From: Oxalobacteraceae bacterium
GTDB taxonomy: Bacteria > Pseudomonadota > Gammaproteobacteria > Burkholderiales > Burkholderiaceae_D
DNA: 64,000 bases
Assembly (NCBI GenBank): GCA_947374865.1
Contig: CANCDR010000003.1
Coordinates: 124,001-188,000, forward strand
Direction of reading: 5' to 3'
The notes under the pieces are model-generated. The model was given only the letters and a program-made list of their open reading frames with translations. It was not told the DNA's origin and ran no database searches. The position numbers were made by a program, and so were the translations under genes. Shown in pieces: positions 37,671-47,226 of the stretch; position 1 is the stretch's first letter, and each line of letters opens with the position of its first letter.

Positions 37671-38459
37671 ATGAATCAGAGCGAACTTACTCCCCTTTAC
37701 CAGCTTGAAATGATCGGTGCGATTGCCCGCATCACGATCTGCCGTGCCAAGAAGCGCAATGCGCTCAGCGATGATTTAGTCAACGCCCTGCGGACCTGTT
37801 TTGATACCTTGCCCGCCAATGCGCGGGTCGCTGTATTACACGGTGAGGGCGATCACTTCTGCGCTGGCCTGGACTTATCAGAAGTCCGTGAAAACAGCAC
37901 TACCGAAGCGGTTCAGCATTCACGTATGTGGCATGCGGCGTTCGAGCGAGTGCAATTTGGCCATGTACCGGTGATCGCCGTGCTGCATGGCGCGGTGATT
38001 GGTGGTGGACTTGAGCTGGCCAGCGCGGCCCATATTCGTGTGGCGGAAGCATCGGCGTTTTATGCTTTGCCGGAAGGGCAGCGCGGTTTGTTTGTCGGTG
38101 GCGGCGGATCGGTGCGTATTTCGCGTCTGATCGGCGTATCCCGTATGACAGATCTGATGCTCACTGGCCGCGTACTCAATGCGGAAGAAGGTCACGCTGC
38201 CGGTGTTACCCAATATCTGGTCGCAAATGGTGAAGGCATGACCAAGGCGATGGCGCTGGCAGAAAAAATTGCCGCTAATGCGCCTATGACCAACTATGGC
38301 GTCATGCATGTGTTGCCGCGCATTGCCGATCAGTCGATCCAGGATGGTATGGTCACTGAGTCCTTGATGGCCGCCGTCGCCGCCAGCGACCCTGAGACGC
38401 GCGGCAGACTGGCAGCATTTTTGGACATGAAGTCAAACAAGGTGCGCGTTGGTCAGTAA
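37671..38459 (+). CDS. Enoyl-CoA hydratase/isomerase (crotonase family)
   Basis: 262-residue crotonase-fold enzyme, first gene of the catabolic operon. The oxyanion-hole segments are visible: GDHFCAGLDLSEV (about 62-74) and AVIGGGLELASAAHIRVAE (about 108-126). LPEGQRGLFVGGGGSVRISRLIG (about 137-160) carries a catalytic-type Glu. Next to a phenylpropanoid-type CoA ligase, a dehydrogenase and a thiolase, the likely role is hydration of an alpha,beta-unsaturated acyl-CoA in side-chain beta-oxidation. Some relatives instead perform the hydratase/lyase reaction on feruloyl-CoA (Ech); sequence alone does not separate these. The ribosome binding site is weak. Confidence 0.85.
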   Translation: MNQSELTPLYQLEMIGAIARITICRAKKRNALSDDLVNALRTCFDTLPANARVAVLHGEGDHFCAGLDLSEVRENSTTEAVQHSRMWHAAFERVQFGHVPVIAVLHGAVIGGGLELASAAHIRVAEASAFYALPEGQRGLFVGGGGSVRISRLIGVSRMTDLMLTGRVLNAEEGHAAGVTQYLVANGEGMTKAMALAEKIAANAPMTNYGVMHVLPRIADQSIQDGMVTESLMAAVAASDPETRGRLAAFLDMKSNKVRVGQ

Positions 38460-38499
38460 GCCTTGTAGCGCAAAAATATAACTCCTTGAGACCTACACC

Positions 38500-40344
38500 A
38501 TGCTAAGCAGCGCACGCTATCGCCAGCTTGACTACGCGATCGACACCGTCCAGACCAGCGAAAAAAACGGTCATACCTATGTCAGCGTCGCACAAGATCT
38601 GGCCGCCTATCCCGAACGTTTGAATGACCGACTCGTGCATTGGGCGGCCGTGGCCCCTGAGCGCACCTTCATGGCAAAACGGGATACCTCGGGTCAGTGG
38701 CGCCACATCAGTTATGCGCAGGCGCTCGATAAGGCGCGCCATATCGGTCAAGCCTTGCTTGATCGCGGACTGTCAGCGGAACGGCCGGTCGTTATTTTAT
38801 CCGGCAACGATCTCGAACACGCCATGCTGGCGCTGGCATGTCAGCATGTGGGTGTCGCTTACGCACCGATTTCACCGGCTTATTCGCTGGTCTCGCAGGA
38901 TTTTGAAAAGCTGCGGCAGATCGTCAAACTGCTCACGCCGGGTCTGGTGTTTGCCGCGCATGGCGAGCAATTCGCCAATGCTATGCGTGCCGTGTGTGAT
39001 GCGAGCGTTGAATTTGTCGTCACCGAAGCGCCGCCTGCCGATCGTGCTGCAACGCTGTTTTCGGCGCTCGAACAGACGCCTGCTACGGCTGCGGTCGATG
39101 TCGCCTATCAGGCGACCGGCCCGGAGACGATTGCCAAATTTCTGTTTACCTCCGGCTCGACCCAACAGCCTAAGGGCGTCATCAATACCCAGCGTATGTT
39201 ATGCAGCAACATGCAAATGCTGGCCCAATCCTGGCCCTTCCTGGCGCAAGAACCGCCGGTGTTGCTAGATTGGCTGCCCTGGAATCACACCTTCGGTGGT
39301 AACAAGAACGTCAATCTGGTGCTCTATAACGGCGGCACACTGTATATTGATGATGGCAAGCCGACGCCACAGCTGATCGGCATCACACTGGCCAATTTGC
39401 GTGAGATCGCACCGACCATTTACTTTAACGTGCCCAAGGGCTGGGAAGAAGTAGCGCGCGCGCTCGAAAGCGATGCGGCATTGAGTCAGCATTTTCATAG
39501 CCGCCTTCAATTACAATTTTATGGCGGCGCCTCCTTGTCGCAGCCAATCTGGGACAAACTTCATGCCAGCGCCGAGGCCACCGTCGGTGAACGGATTGTG
39601 ATGGGCACCGGATTAGGCATGACCGAAACTGCGCCGTGCGCCATGTTTGTACTGCGCGCCAATGTACGCGCCGGCGATCTGGGTACGCCTTGTCCGGGGA
39701 TGGAAATCAAGCTGGTCACGAATGGCGATAAGCAGGAAGTGCGCTACCGTGGTCCGAATGTGACGCCCGGTTATTGGCGCGCACCGGAGCAAACGCAGAA
39801 TGCCTTTGATGACGAGGGTTTCTTCTGTTCCGGCGATGCCGTCAAATGGCGCGACGCCAACAATCCTGATCTGGGCTTTGTGTTTGATGGCAGGGTCGCG
39901 GAAGACTTTAAACTCAATACAGGTACCTGGGTCAGTGTGGGGCCGCTGCGTGCGCGCGTTTTGCACGAAGGTGCGCCGTATGTATTTGATGTCGTCATCA
40001 CTGGCCACGATCAGGGCGATGTCGGGCTGTTGATTTTGCCGAATGTGATTGTGTGTCGCCAGCTTTCTGGATGTGCGCCGCAGGCCAGCCTGGCGGACGT
40101 CTATGCTGCAGCGCCGGTACGGGAATTTTTTCAACAGCTGGTCGATCGCCTGTACCGCTTGGGAACCGGCAGCGCTACGCGCGTCGTGCGTGCCATGGTC
40201 TTACAAGAACCACCATCGATTGACCGCGGTGAAATTACCGACAAGGGCTCGATCAATCAACGCGCTGTGCTCACGCACCGTGCGGCACTGGTCGCCGCGC
40301 TGTATGTTGGCACCGATGCGGCAATCATTCACGCTAGCAAATAA
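38500..40344 (+). CDS. Feruloyl-CoA synthase-like acyl-CoA ligase
   Basis: 614-residue ANL-superfamily adenylating enzyme, closest in my reading to feruloyl-CoA synthases. The P-loop is FTSGSTQQPKGVI (residues 216-228), followed by LLDWLPWNHTFGGNKNVNLVLYNGGTLYIDDGKP, a block characteristic of that subgroup. LGMTETAPC and the hinge-region DGRVAEDFKLNTGTWV follow, and the catalytic Lys of the C-terminal lid is in GEITDKGSINQ. It would activate a carboxylic acid, probably an aromatic C6-C3 acid, with ATP and CoA. It lies between crotonase and thiolase genes, 40 and 11 bases away. The true substrate is inference. Confidence 0.82.
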   Translation: MLSSARYRQLDYAIDTVQTSEKNGHTYVSVAQDLAAYPERLNDRLVHWAAVAPERTFMAKRDTSGQWRHISYAQALDKARHIGQALLDRGLSAERPVVILSGNDLEHAMLALACQHVGVAYAPISPAYSLVSQDFEKLRQIVKLLTPGLVFAAHGEQFANAMRAVCDASVEFVVTEAPPADRAATLFSALEQTPATAAVDVAYQATGPETIAKFLFTSGSTQQPKGVINTQRMLCSNMQMLAQSWPFLAQEPPVLLDWLPWNHTFGGNKNVNLVLYNGGTLYIDDGKPTPQLIGITLANLREIAPTIYFNVPKGWEEVARALESDAALSQHFHSRLQLQFYGGASLSQPIWDKLHASAEATVGERIVMGTGLGMTETAPCAMFVLRANVRAGDLGTPCPGMEIKLVTNGDKQEVRYRGPNVTPGYWRAPEQTQNAFDDEGFFCSGDAVKWRDANNPDLGFVFDGRVAEDFKLNTGTWVSVGPLRARVLHEGAPYVFDVVITGHDQGDVGLLILPNVIVCRQLSGCAPQASLADVYAAAPVREFFQQLVDRLYRLGTGSATRVVRAMVLQEPPSIDRGEITDKGSINQRAVLTHRAALVAALYVGTDAAIIHASK

Positions 40345-40355
40345 GAGGGAAAATC

Positions 40356-41612
40356 ATGGCGGCAAAAGGTTTTTATTCTGGCTTTAACGATCTCTGGATG
40401 CTTGACGGAGTACGCACACCGATGGTGGACTATTGCGGCGCGTTTGGACAGATATCTCCGACCGACATGGGCATCAAGGTAGCGCGTGAAATTTTGCAGC
40501 GCACGGGTGTACCGGCCGCCGATATCGGTTCCGTCATCAGCGGCAATATGGCGCCCGGTGATTTTTTTCAATACATGATTGCCCGCCATATCGGCCTGTA
40601 TGCCGGCGTGCCGCAGGAGGTCCAGTCGATCAATGTGCAGCGAATCTGCGGCACCGGCTTTGAACTGTTTCGTCAGGCCGGCGACCAGATCGAGCGCGGC
40701 TATACCGATACGGCTCTGGTAGTCGGTACCGAATCCATGACGCGTAATCCGATCGCCGCGTTTTCGCATCGCACCGGCTTTCGTCTGGGCGCGCCGGTCG
40801 ACTTTAAAGACTACATGTGGGAAGCACTGATCGATCCCGCGCCGGGCATTACCATGCCGCAGACGGCCGAAAATCTGGCGCTTAAATATGGCATCACGCG
40901 TCACGAAGTCGATACCTTTGCGGCGCTCTCATTTGCGCGCGCAGTACAGGCACGTGAAGCAGGTTTCCATGCCGGTGAAATTGTCCCGGTATCGAACGAG
41001 ACCTTTGCATTAGAAAATTATGCCAGCCGGTCGATTCGTCTGACCGGCAAGATGGATCAGGTCAGCCACGATACGCATGCGCGTCTCTCGCCCGTCGAGG
41101 TCTTGGAAAAACTACGGGCGCTGTATCCGGGCGGCGTACAGACCGGTGGCAACAGCTCGGCGCTGGTCGATGGTGCCGCTGCAGCGATCGTCGCCTCGGG
41201 TGCTTATGTGCGCGATCATCAAAGCACACTGCGCCAGCCGCTCGGACGTATTCTGGGGGCCGCCGCCGTTGGCGTGCCACCAGAAATTATGGGGATTGGA
41301 CCGGCACCCGCGATTCGCTTACTGTTGGAACGCAGCGGTTTGGCGCTCGACGAAATTGCTCTGTTCGAGATCAATGAAGCGCAGGGCGCACAAATTATCG
41401 CCGTCGAACGCGAACTCGGATTGGATAGAGCCAAGCTCAATGTGAACGGTGGCGCCATCGCGCTCGGACATCCGCTCGCCATGACCGGTGTGCGACTGAC
41501 GATCACCTTAGCGCGCGCCTTACGTGAACATAAGGGCCGCTACGGCATTGCCGGCGCCTGCATTGGCGGCGGTCAGGGGATTGCGGTGCTGGTTGAAAAT
41601 CCGGCGTTTTAA
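40356..41612 (+). CDS. Thiolase (acetyl-CoA acyltransferase)
   Basis: 418-residue thiolase, slightly longer than the usual ~390. The nucleophilic cysteine C98 lies in NVQRICGTGFEL, the His loop is GGAIALGHPLAMTGVRL, and the second active Cys is in GACIGGGQGIAVL. The conserved NEAFA loop reads NEAQGAQ here, a variant worth noting because this loop contacts the acyl group. In the operon it would cleave a 3-oxoacyl-CoA to acetyl-CoA and a shortened (possibly aroyl) CoA. Spacing of 11 bases from the ligase gene supports co-expression. Confidence 0.86.
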   Translation: MAAKGFYSGFNDLWMLDGVRTPMVDYCGAFGQISPTDMGIKVAREILQRTGVPAADIGSVISGNMAPGDFFQYMIARHIGLYAGVPQEVQSINVQRICGTGFELFRQAGDQIERGYTDTALVVGTESMTRNPIAAFSHRTGFRLGAPVDFKDYMWEALIDPAPGITMPQTAENLALKYGITRHEVDTFAALSFARAVQAREAGFHAGEIVPVSNETFALENYASRSIRLTGKMDQVSHDTHARLSPVEVLEKLRALYPGGVQTGGNSSALVDGAAAAIVASGAYVRDHQSTLRQPLGRILGAAAVGVPPEIMGIGPAPAIRLLLERSGLALDEIALFEINEAQGAQIIAVERELGLDRAKLNVNGGAIALGHPLAMTGVRLTITLARALREHKGRYGIAGACIGGGQGIAVLVENPAF

Positions 41613-41675
41613 ATCACGGCACACGCTACGCGCCATCAGGCCGCATTCAACACAAAAAATCAGAAGGAAACTACG

Positions 41676-42440
41676 ATGAATATGCAAGGACAAGCCGCAC
41701 TCGTCACCGGCGGTGCTTCCGGACTCGGCGCTGAAACCGTGCGTCAGCTGGCGCAAGGCGGCGCCAAAGTCGCTATTCTGGATGTCAATCTGGAAGCGGC
41801 ACGCGCGCTGGCCGAGGAAGTCGGCGGCCTGGCATGTGTGTGCGATATTACCGATACGGCCAGTGTGCAGCAGGCCATGGCCAACGCGCGTGCGCAGCAT
41901 GGCCCGGCGCGCATCCTGATCAATTGTGCTGGTATCGGCGGCGCTAAACGGCTGGTCGGCAAAGACGGCACGCCGATGCCATTAGAAGATTTCAGTCGCA
42001 TCATTCAAGTCAATCTGATCGGTACCTTTAACGTAATTCGACTGGCAGCGGCCGAGATGGTCGCCAATACGCCGCTGGAAGATGGCGAACGCGGTGTGAT
42101 CATCATGACCTCGTCTGTCGCGGCTTACGATGGTCAGGTCGGTCAGGAAGCCTACGCGGCTTCCAAGGGCGGTCTGGCATCGCTGACCTTACCGCTGGCG
42201 CGCGATCTGGCGCAATTCGGTGTGCGCGTGATGACGGTCGCACCTGGACTGTTTATGACGCCGCTGTTATTTAAATTGCCGGAAGAAGTGCAGCAATCTC
42301 TGGCGGCCTCGATTCCTTTCCCTAAGCGACTCGGCAATGCCGCCGAATTTGCCAGCCTCGCTGCGCACATCGTCGGTAATCTGTCGCTCAATGGCGAAGT
42401 GATCCGGCTCGACGGCGCTTTGCGTTTGCCGCCGCGCTAA
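41676..42440 (+). CDS. Short-chain dehydrogenase (3-hydroxyacyl-CoA dehydrogenase-like)
   Basis: 254-residue SDR oxidoreductase. NAD-binding [11 protein letters not shown] (about 10-20), CDITD acidic turn, NCAGIGG, catalytic Ser in [16 protein letters not shown], and YAASKGG as the YxxxK motif are intact, and [11 protein letters not shown] follows. The pattern matches type II 3-hydroxyacyl-CoA dehydrogenases (HSD10-like), including the ATPLE-like insertion [18 protein letters not shown]. In this operon it fits oxidation of the 3-hydroxyacyl-CoA produced by the crotonase, before the thiolase step. Confidence 0.87.
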   Translation: MNMQGQAALVTGGASGLGAETVRQLAQGGAKVAILDVNLEAARALAEEVGGLACVCDITDTASVQQAMANARAQHGPARILINCAGIGGAKRLVGKDGTPMPLEDFSRIIQVNLIGTFNVIRLAAAEMVANTPLEDGERGVIIMTSSVAAYDGQVGQEAYAASKGGLASLTLPLARDLAQFGVRVMTVAPGLFMTPLLFKLPEEVQQSLAASIPFPKRLGNAAEFASLAAHIVGNLSLNGEVIRLDGALRLPPR

Positions 42441-42483
42441 AAAATTATTCAGTAGGTCATTAAAATAACATCAGGAGATCAAC

Positions 42484-43641
42484 ATGAAAATCAAATCTGC
42501 GAAGTTGGCTTTATGTTCCACCGTATTGGCTTCTGCTATGGCGCTCATCTCAGCGCCGGCACAGGCTGATATCACGGTCGGCGTGATTCTTTCCTTGACC
42601 GGTCCTGCCTCAGGTCTGGGTATCCCGACCAAAAATGGTTTTGCACTTTGGCCTGACACCATCGGCGGCGAAAAAGTCAAAATGATCATTCTCGACGATG
42701 CCAGCGATCCTACGCAAGCCAGTAAAAATGCCCGGCGATTAATTAGCGAAGACAAGGTCGACGTGCTCATCGGCTCGACCGCGACGCCGGCCGCGATCGC
42801 CATTTCCGACGTCGCCGCAGAAAGCCAGACCGTGCAATTGGCGACCTCACCGGTTGAGCTGGCTGAAGGCAAAGGCGGCTGGACCTTCCGTCTGCCACAA
42901 TCGAATGCCGTCATGGCCACCGGCGTTGTGCGCCACATGAAGGCCGCTGGCGTGAAGTCATTTGCCTTCCTTGGCTATAGCGATGCGTATGGCGAAGGCT
43001 GGTTCAAGGAAGTGACCCGGATTGCCAAAGAGGCCGGTATCAGCCTGACGGTATCGGAACGCTTTAGCCGTGCCGACACCAGCGTGACAGCCCAGGCACT
43101 CAAGGTGGTCAGTTCGAACCCGGATGCCATCCTGGTCGTTGCCTCAGGCAGCGGTGCAGCCATGCCGCATAAGGCAGTCATGGAGCGCGGCTTCAAGGGC
43201 AAGGTCTACCAGACGCACAGCGCCGCTTCACGCGACCTGATCCGCCTGGGTGGCAAAGATGTCGAAGGCGCATTCGTTATAGCAGGTCTGGCGGTGATGC
43301 CGGAAGCGCTGCCAGACAGCCATGCATCGAAAAAAGTTGCAGTCGATTTTGTTGAAAAATACGAAAAACAATTTGGTCCAGGCAGTCGTAATCAGTTTGC
43401 CGCGCATGGCTATGATGCGCAGATCATTCTCAACAAGGTCGTGCCAGAAGCGCTGAAGAAGGGAAAACCTGGCTCTGCAGAATTCCGCACTGCGCTGAAA
43501 AATACGCTCGAAAATGCGGGTAAGATCACCATCACGCAAGGCGTTATTCGTTACACCGCGGCCGATCACTTCGGCTTGGGCGACGATGCGCGCATGATGC
43601 TGACGATCCAGAACGGTAACTGGAAGCCTGTGGCACCGTGA
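42484..43641 (+). CDS. Liv/HAAT-type ABC transporter substrate-binding protein
   Basis: 385-residue periplasmic binding protein with a signal peptide (about 1-28, cleaved after APAQA). The mature protein starts DITVGVILSLTGPASGLGIPTKNGFALW, the typical type I periplasmic fold of the leucine/HAAT group, with IILDDASDPTQASKNARRLI and AFLGYSDAYGEGWFKE further on. Such proteins in aromatic catabolic clusters often bind aromatic acids rather than amino acids, and the neighbours here (CoA ligase, thiolase) support that. It overlaps the permease gene by a GTGA. Confidence 0.88.
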   Translation: MKIKSAKLALCSTVLASAMALISAPAQADITVGVILSLTGPASGLGIPTKNGFALWPDTIGGEKVKMIILDDASDPTQASKNARRLISEDKVDVLIGSTATPAAIAISDVAAESQTVQLATSPVELAEGKGGWTFRLPQSNAVMATGVVRHMKAAGVKSFAFLGYSDAYGEGWFKEVTRIAKEAGISLTVSERFSRADTSVTAQALKVVSSNPDAILVVASGSGAAMPHKAVMERGFKGKVYQTHSAASRDLIRLGGKDVEGAFVIAGLAVMPEALPDSHASKKVAVDFVEKYEKQFGPGSRNQFAAHGYDAQIILNKVVPEALKKGKPGSAEFRTALKNTLENAGKITITQGVIRYTAADHFGLGDDARMMLTIQNGNWKPVAP

Positions 43642-44687
43642 TTTTTTTAGACCCCTCCATCGCCGCCATCCTCACGCTCGACGGTGTGAGCAATGGTGTT
43701 ATTTATGGCCTGATCGCGATCGCCTTGGTGCTGGTGTTTTCCATCACGCGTATTTTGCTGATCGCACAAGGTGAATTCGTCACGTTTAGTACCCTCACGC
43801 TGGCGACATTGCAGTTGGGTCAGACGCCTGGTGCGGTATGGCTCTTGCTTACCTTGGCCTTATGTGCAACAGCGACTGAACTGTTTGATTTGATTCGCCG
43901 CGGTGCAAAAGCCGCCATTCCGCGCGCCTTGCTGCACAATCTGCTGCTGCCCGTCGCATTGGCGGCCTTCACGGTTTGGGCCGCGCCGAAAAATTTTCCA
44001 CTGCCGGTGCAGGCGCTGCTGACATTATGTTTGATCACGGCGCTCGGGCCGCTGCTGTATCGGGTGGTTTATCAGTCTCTGGCGGATTCCAGTGTACTGG
44101 TTTTGTTGATCGTGTCGGTCGGTGTGCATTTGGCGATGACCGGCTTGGGGCTGGTATTTTTTGGCGCCGAAGGCTCACGCACGCCGCCTTTTTCGGATGC
44201 CCGCTGGTCGCTTGGCAGTGTCATGGTGAGTGGGCAAACGGTCGTCATCATTCTGTCCGCGCTGATGCTGTTGATCGCGCTCTGGCTTTTTTCTGAACGC
44301 ACCTTGTATGGTAAGGCTCTGCGGGCAACGGCGGTCAACCGGCTGGGCGCGCAATTGATGGGCATCTCTACGACCCTGGCCGGCAAACTCAGTTTTGCCA
44401 TTGCGGCTTTTATCGGCGCTTTGTCGGGCGTTCTGATCGGACCCTTGACGACGGTCTTTTATGATTCCGGATTTTTGATTGGCTTGAAGGGTTTTGTGGC
44501 AGCCACGATGGGCGGTTTGGTCACCTATCCCTTAGCCGCCGGCGGTGCCTTGTTTGTCGGCCTGCTGGAAGCCTACAGTTCTTTCTGGGCCAGCGATTTT
44601 AAGGAAGTGATCGTGTTTCTGTCTTTGCTGCCGGTATTGTTATGGCGCTCCTTTTCTGCGCCGGTCCAGCTCGAGGACGAAGCGTGA
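43638..44687 (+). CDS. Liv-type ABC permease (LivH-like)
   Basis: 349-residue inner-membrane permease. It starts with GTG at 43638, overlapping the binding-protein stop. Many hydrophobic helices are visible, with GVSNGVIYGLIAIALVLVFSITRILLIAQGEFVTF at the N-terminus and the coupling region GAQLMGISTTLAGKLSFAIAAFIGALSGVLIGPLTT. It is about 50 residues longer than classical LivH, owing to extra helices after residue 60 (LLLTLALCATATELFDLI...). Forms the membrane channel together with the permease half of the next protein; overlaps it by one base. Confidence 0.88.
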   Translation: MIFLDPSIAAILTLDGVSNGVIYGLIAIALVLVFSITRILLIAQGEFVTFSTLTLATLQLGQTPGAVWLLLTLALCATATELFDLIRRGAKAAIPRALLHNLLLPVALAAFTVWAAPKNFPLPVQALLTLCLITALGPLLYRVVYQSLADSSVLVLLIVSVGVHLAMTGLGLVFFGAEGSRTPPFSDARWSLGSVMVSGQTVVIILSALMLLIALWLFSERTLYGKALRATAVNRLGAQLMGISTTLAGKLSFAIAAFIGALSGVLIGPLTTVFYDSGFLIGLKGFVAATMGGLVTYPLAAGGALFVGLLEAYSSFWASDFKEVIVFLSLLPVLLWRSFSAPVQLEDEA

Positions 44688-46480
44688 TGATGAAATTCAA
44701 ACGCACTGCCAACACGATCCTGACGGGCGGATTTGTGCTGCTGCTTATGGCATTGCCGCTGCTGCCGGTACCACCATTTTGGATTATTCAAGCCAATTAC
44801 ATCGGCATGGCGGCCTTGGTGACGATTGGTGTCGTACTCCTGACCGGCATCGGCGGCATGACCTCGTTTGGTCAGGCGGCCTTCGCCGGCATTGGCGCCT
44901 ACACCACAGCGTATCTGACAACGGCTGCCGGTATGTCGCCCTGGCTGACGCTATTGATCGGCTTGCTGCTCACGGCCATCTGCGCGACTCTGCTGGGCTG
45001 GATCACGCTGCGCATGTCGGGTCATTACCTACCATTGGCGACGATCGCCTGGGGTATCAGTCTGTATTTTTTATTTGGCAAAGTCAGCTGGCTGGGTATG
45101 TATGATGGTCTGTCGGGCATCCCGGCGATTCCTCTGGCCGACATCGATTTTAAAAATGAAAAGCCGATGTTTTATCTGATCTGGACCGTGCTGCTGGCAG
45201 CGATCTGGCTGATGTCGAATTTGCTCAATTCGCGTTCAGGGCGGGCGATTCGTGCGCTCAAAGGTGGGCGGCTGATGGCCGAGTCGATGGGCGTTAATAC
45301 CGGCCATTACAAGATTCTGATTTTCGTTTTGGCGGCCTTGTTGGCAGCGCTATCGGGCTGGCTGTTCGCACATTTTCAGCGCAGTGTGAATCCATCTCCC
45401 TTCGGCATCAAGATGGGGATCGAATACCTGTTCATGGCCGTCATTGGCGGCGCCGGGTCTTTGTGGGGTGCTGTGTTGGGCAGCACGATCCTGCAATTAA
45501 TTGGCGATCATTTGCAGGTCATACTGCCCAAGCTGTTTGGCGGCGCCGGTAATTATGAAGGCATCGTTTTCGGTGTGATCCTGATTTTGTTATTGAAGTA
45601 TTCGCCACAGGGACTCTGGTCCTGGTTGACGGGACTGTTTGCCGGCATTTTTCCTGCGGTCGAAGTCAAGCTGGCATTGGATCACGCCGGCGCACTCACA
45701 CGCCGCACGCCGCCCGCAGCTGGCTCAGCCCTATTGCAGCTTGAGCGTGTGAGCAAATGCTTCGGCGGCCTGGTCGCTGTGAACAATATCAGTTTTGAGC
45801 TTAAGGCCGGCGAGATTGTCGGTCTGATCGGCCCCAACGGTGCCGGTAAATCGACCACCTTCAATCTGGTCACAGGTTTATTGCCGCCCTCAGAAGGCAG
45901 CATCCGATTTCTTGGTCACGCCATTGGCGGTTTGCCTTCCCGCGCCATTGCCACGCGCGGCATTGCGCGCACGTTTCAGCATGTACAGCTCATGCCGACA
46001 ATGTCGGTACTGGAAAATGTCGCCATTGGCGCGCATCAGCGTGGCGCGGCCGGTGCCTTGCGCGCCATGCTCCATCTTGAGCGGACTGAGGAGGCGTGCC
46101 TGCTACAGGAAGCCGCACGTTGTCTCACGCAAGTCGGTCTGCAGGATTTGATGTATGAGCAGGCCGGTAGTCTGCCCTTGGGCAAACAGCGCATCATGGA
46201 AATTGCCCGCGCCTTGTGCTGCGATCCGGTGCTGCTCTTACTCGATGAGCCGGCGGCTGGTTTGCGCTATCAGGAAAAACAGGACTTAGCGCAGGTCTTG
46301 CAGCAATTACGCGCCGACGGCATGAGTATCCTGTTAGTCGAACACGACATGGGCTTTGTCATGCAGCTCACCGATCACATCGTCGTCATGGAATTCGGCA
46401 CCAAGATCGCCGAGGGAACGCCGACGGCGATCCAGCAAAATTCTGCCGTCATTACCGCCTATTTGGGAGGCGAAGCATGA
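44687..46480 (+). CDS. Fused Liv-type permease and ATPase (LivM-LivG)
   Basis: 597-residue fusion. Residues 1-~335 form a LivM-type permease ([26 protein letters not shown]; the coupling region [24 protein letters not shown]). Residues ~355-597 form a LivG-type ATPase with Walker [10 protein letters not shown], the Q-loop region [39 protein letters not shown] as a degenerate signature and [10 protein letters not shown] as Walker B. The start is the ATG at 44687, overlapping the previous stop, or the adjacent ATG at 44690. The signature LPLGKQ replaces LSGGQ, as in many LivG proteins (SYGQQR-type). LivF follows with an ATGA overlap. Confidence 0.9.
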   Translation: MMKFKRTANTILTGGFVLLLMALPLLPVPPFWIIQANYIGMAALVTIGVVLLTGIGGMTSFGQAAFAGIGAYTTAYLTTAAGMSPWLTLLIGLLLTAICATLLGWITLRMSGHYLPLATIAWGISLYFLFGKVSWLGMYDGLSGIPAIPLADIDFKNEKPMFYLIWTVLLAAIWLMSNLLNSRSGRAIRALKGGRLMAESMGVNTGHYKILIFVLAALLAALSGWLFAHFQRSVNPSPFGIKMGIEYLFMAVIGGAGSLWGAVLGSTILQLIGDHLQVILPKLFGGAGNYEGIVFGVILILLLKYSPQGLWSWLTGLFAGIFPAVEVKLALDHAGALTRRTPPAAGSALLQLERVSKCFGGLVAVNNISFELKAGEIVGLIGPNGAGKSTTFNLVTGLLPPSEGSIRFLGHAIGGLPSRAIATRGIARTFQHVQLMPTMSVLENVAIGAHQRGAAGALRAMLHLERTEEACLLQEAARCLTQVGLQDLMYEQAGSLPLGKQRIMEIARALCCDPVLLLLDEPAAGLRYQEKQDLAQVLQQLRADGMSILLVEHDMGFVMQLTDHIVVMEFGTKIAEGTPTAIQQNSAVITAYLGGEA

Positions 46481-47205
46481 GCGAACTCCTGCTTGAAGTG
46501 ACGCAGCTGCGGGTATGCTACGGCAAAGTCGAGGCGGTACACGATGTCAATTTAAAGCTCGAACGCGGCAGCATTGCGTGCGTAATCGGCCCCAATGGTG
46601 CCGGCAAATCAACGCTGCTCAATGCGATCATGGGGATTCTACCGTCGCAGGGTACGATTCGTTTTCAGGGCCAATCCTTACAACAGATGAGTCTGGAAGA
46701 TCGCGTTATGGCAGGGATTGGACTGGTGCCGGAAACGCGCGAACTATTCGGCAGCATGAGCGTGGAAGACAATCTTTTGCTCGGCAGTTTTCGCCGGCTG
46801 CGGCTTGGTGACGCCCATCCGCAGGACCAGTTACCGACTGTGTTCGAGCTGTTCCCGCGCCTGAAAGAACGTCGCACACAAATTGCCTCGACCTTGTCCG
46901 GCGGCGAACGGCAGATGCTGGCCATTGGCCGGGCATTGATGGCCAAGCCGAGCGTGCTTATGCTGGACGAACCTAGTCTTGGCTTGGCACCTCTGATCGT
47001 GCAGGAAATTTTACGCAAGGTAGCCGACCTGCGACAGACCGGCATTTCGGTCCTGCTGGTAGAGCAAAATGCGCGCGCAGCACTGCAGATCAGCGACATC
47101 GGTTATGTGCTGGAACTGGGCGAAGTCACGCTGCAAGATTCGGCCGCTGCGCTGGCTGGCAACCCGCAGGTGATTGAAGCTTATCTGGGATTTGGTCAAC
47201 ACTAA
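46477..47205 (+). CDS. Liv-type ABC transporter ATP-binding protein (LivF-like)
   Basis: 242-residue second ATPase of the importer. Walker [19 protein letters not shown], signature LSGGERQMLAIGRALMAKPSVLMLDEPSLGLAP (Walker B) and the C-terminal LLVEQNARAALQ are typical of LivF. It overlaps the fused LivM-LivG gene by 4 bases. With the binding protein and permeases it completes an importer that I infer carries the free acid product of the exported hydrolases. Confidence 0.92.
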   Translation: MSELLLEVTQLRVCYGKVEAVHDVNLKLERGSIACVIGPNGAGKSTLLNAIMGILPSQGTIRFQGQSLQQMSLEDRVMAGIGLVPETRELFGSMSVEDNLLLGSFRRLRLGDAHPQDQLPTVFELFPRLKERRTQIASTLSGGERQMLAIGRALMAKPSVLMLDEPSLGLAPLIVQEILRKVADLRQTGISVLLVEQNARAALQISDIGYVLELGEVTLQDSAAALAGNPQVIEAYLGFGQH

Positions 47206-47226
47206 AACAGCAGGAAGGATGTAGCC

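Noticed and set aside
42484-47205. Branched-chain amino-acid transport as the role of the Liv-type importer
   Set aside because: The family match alone would suggest this, but all neighbours are acyl-CoA or aromatic catabolic genes; an acid substrate of that pathway is more likely. Not proven.
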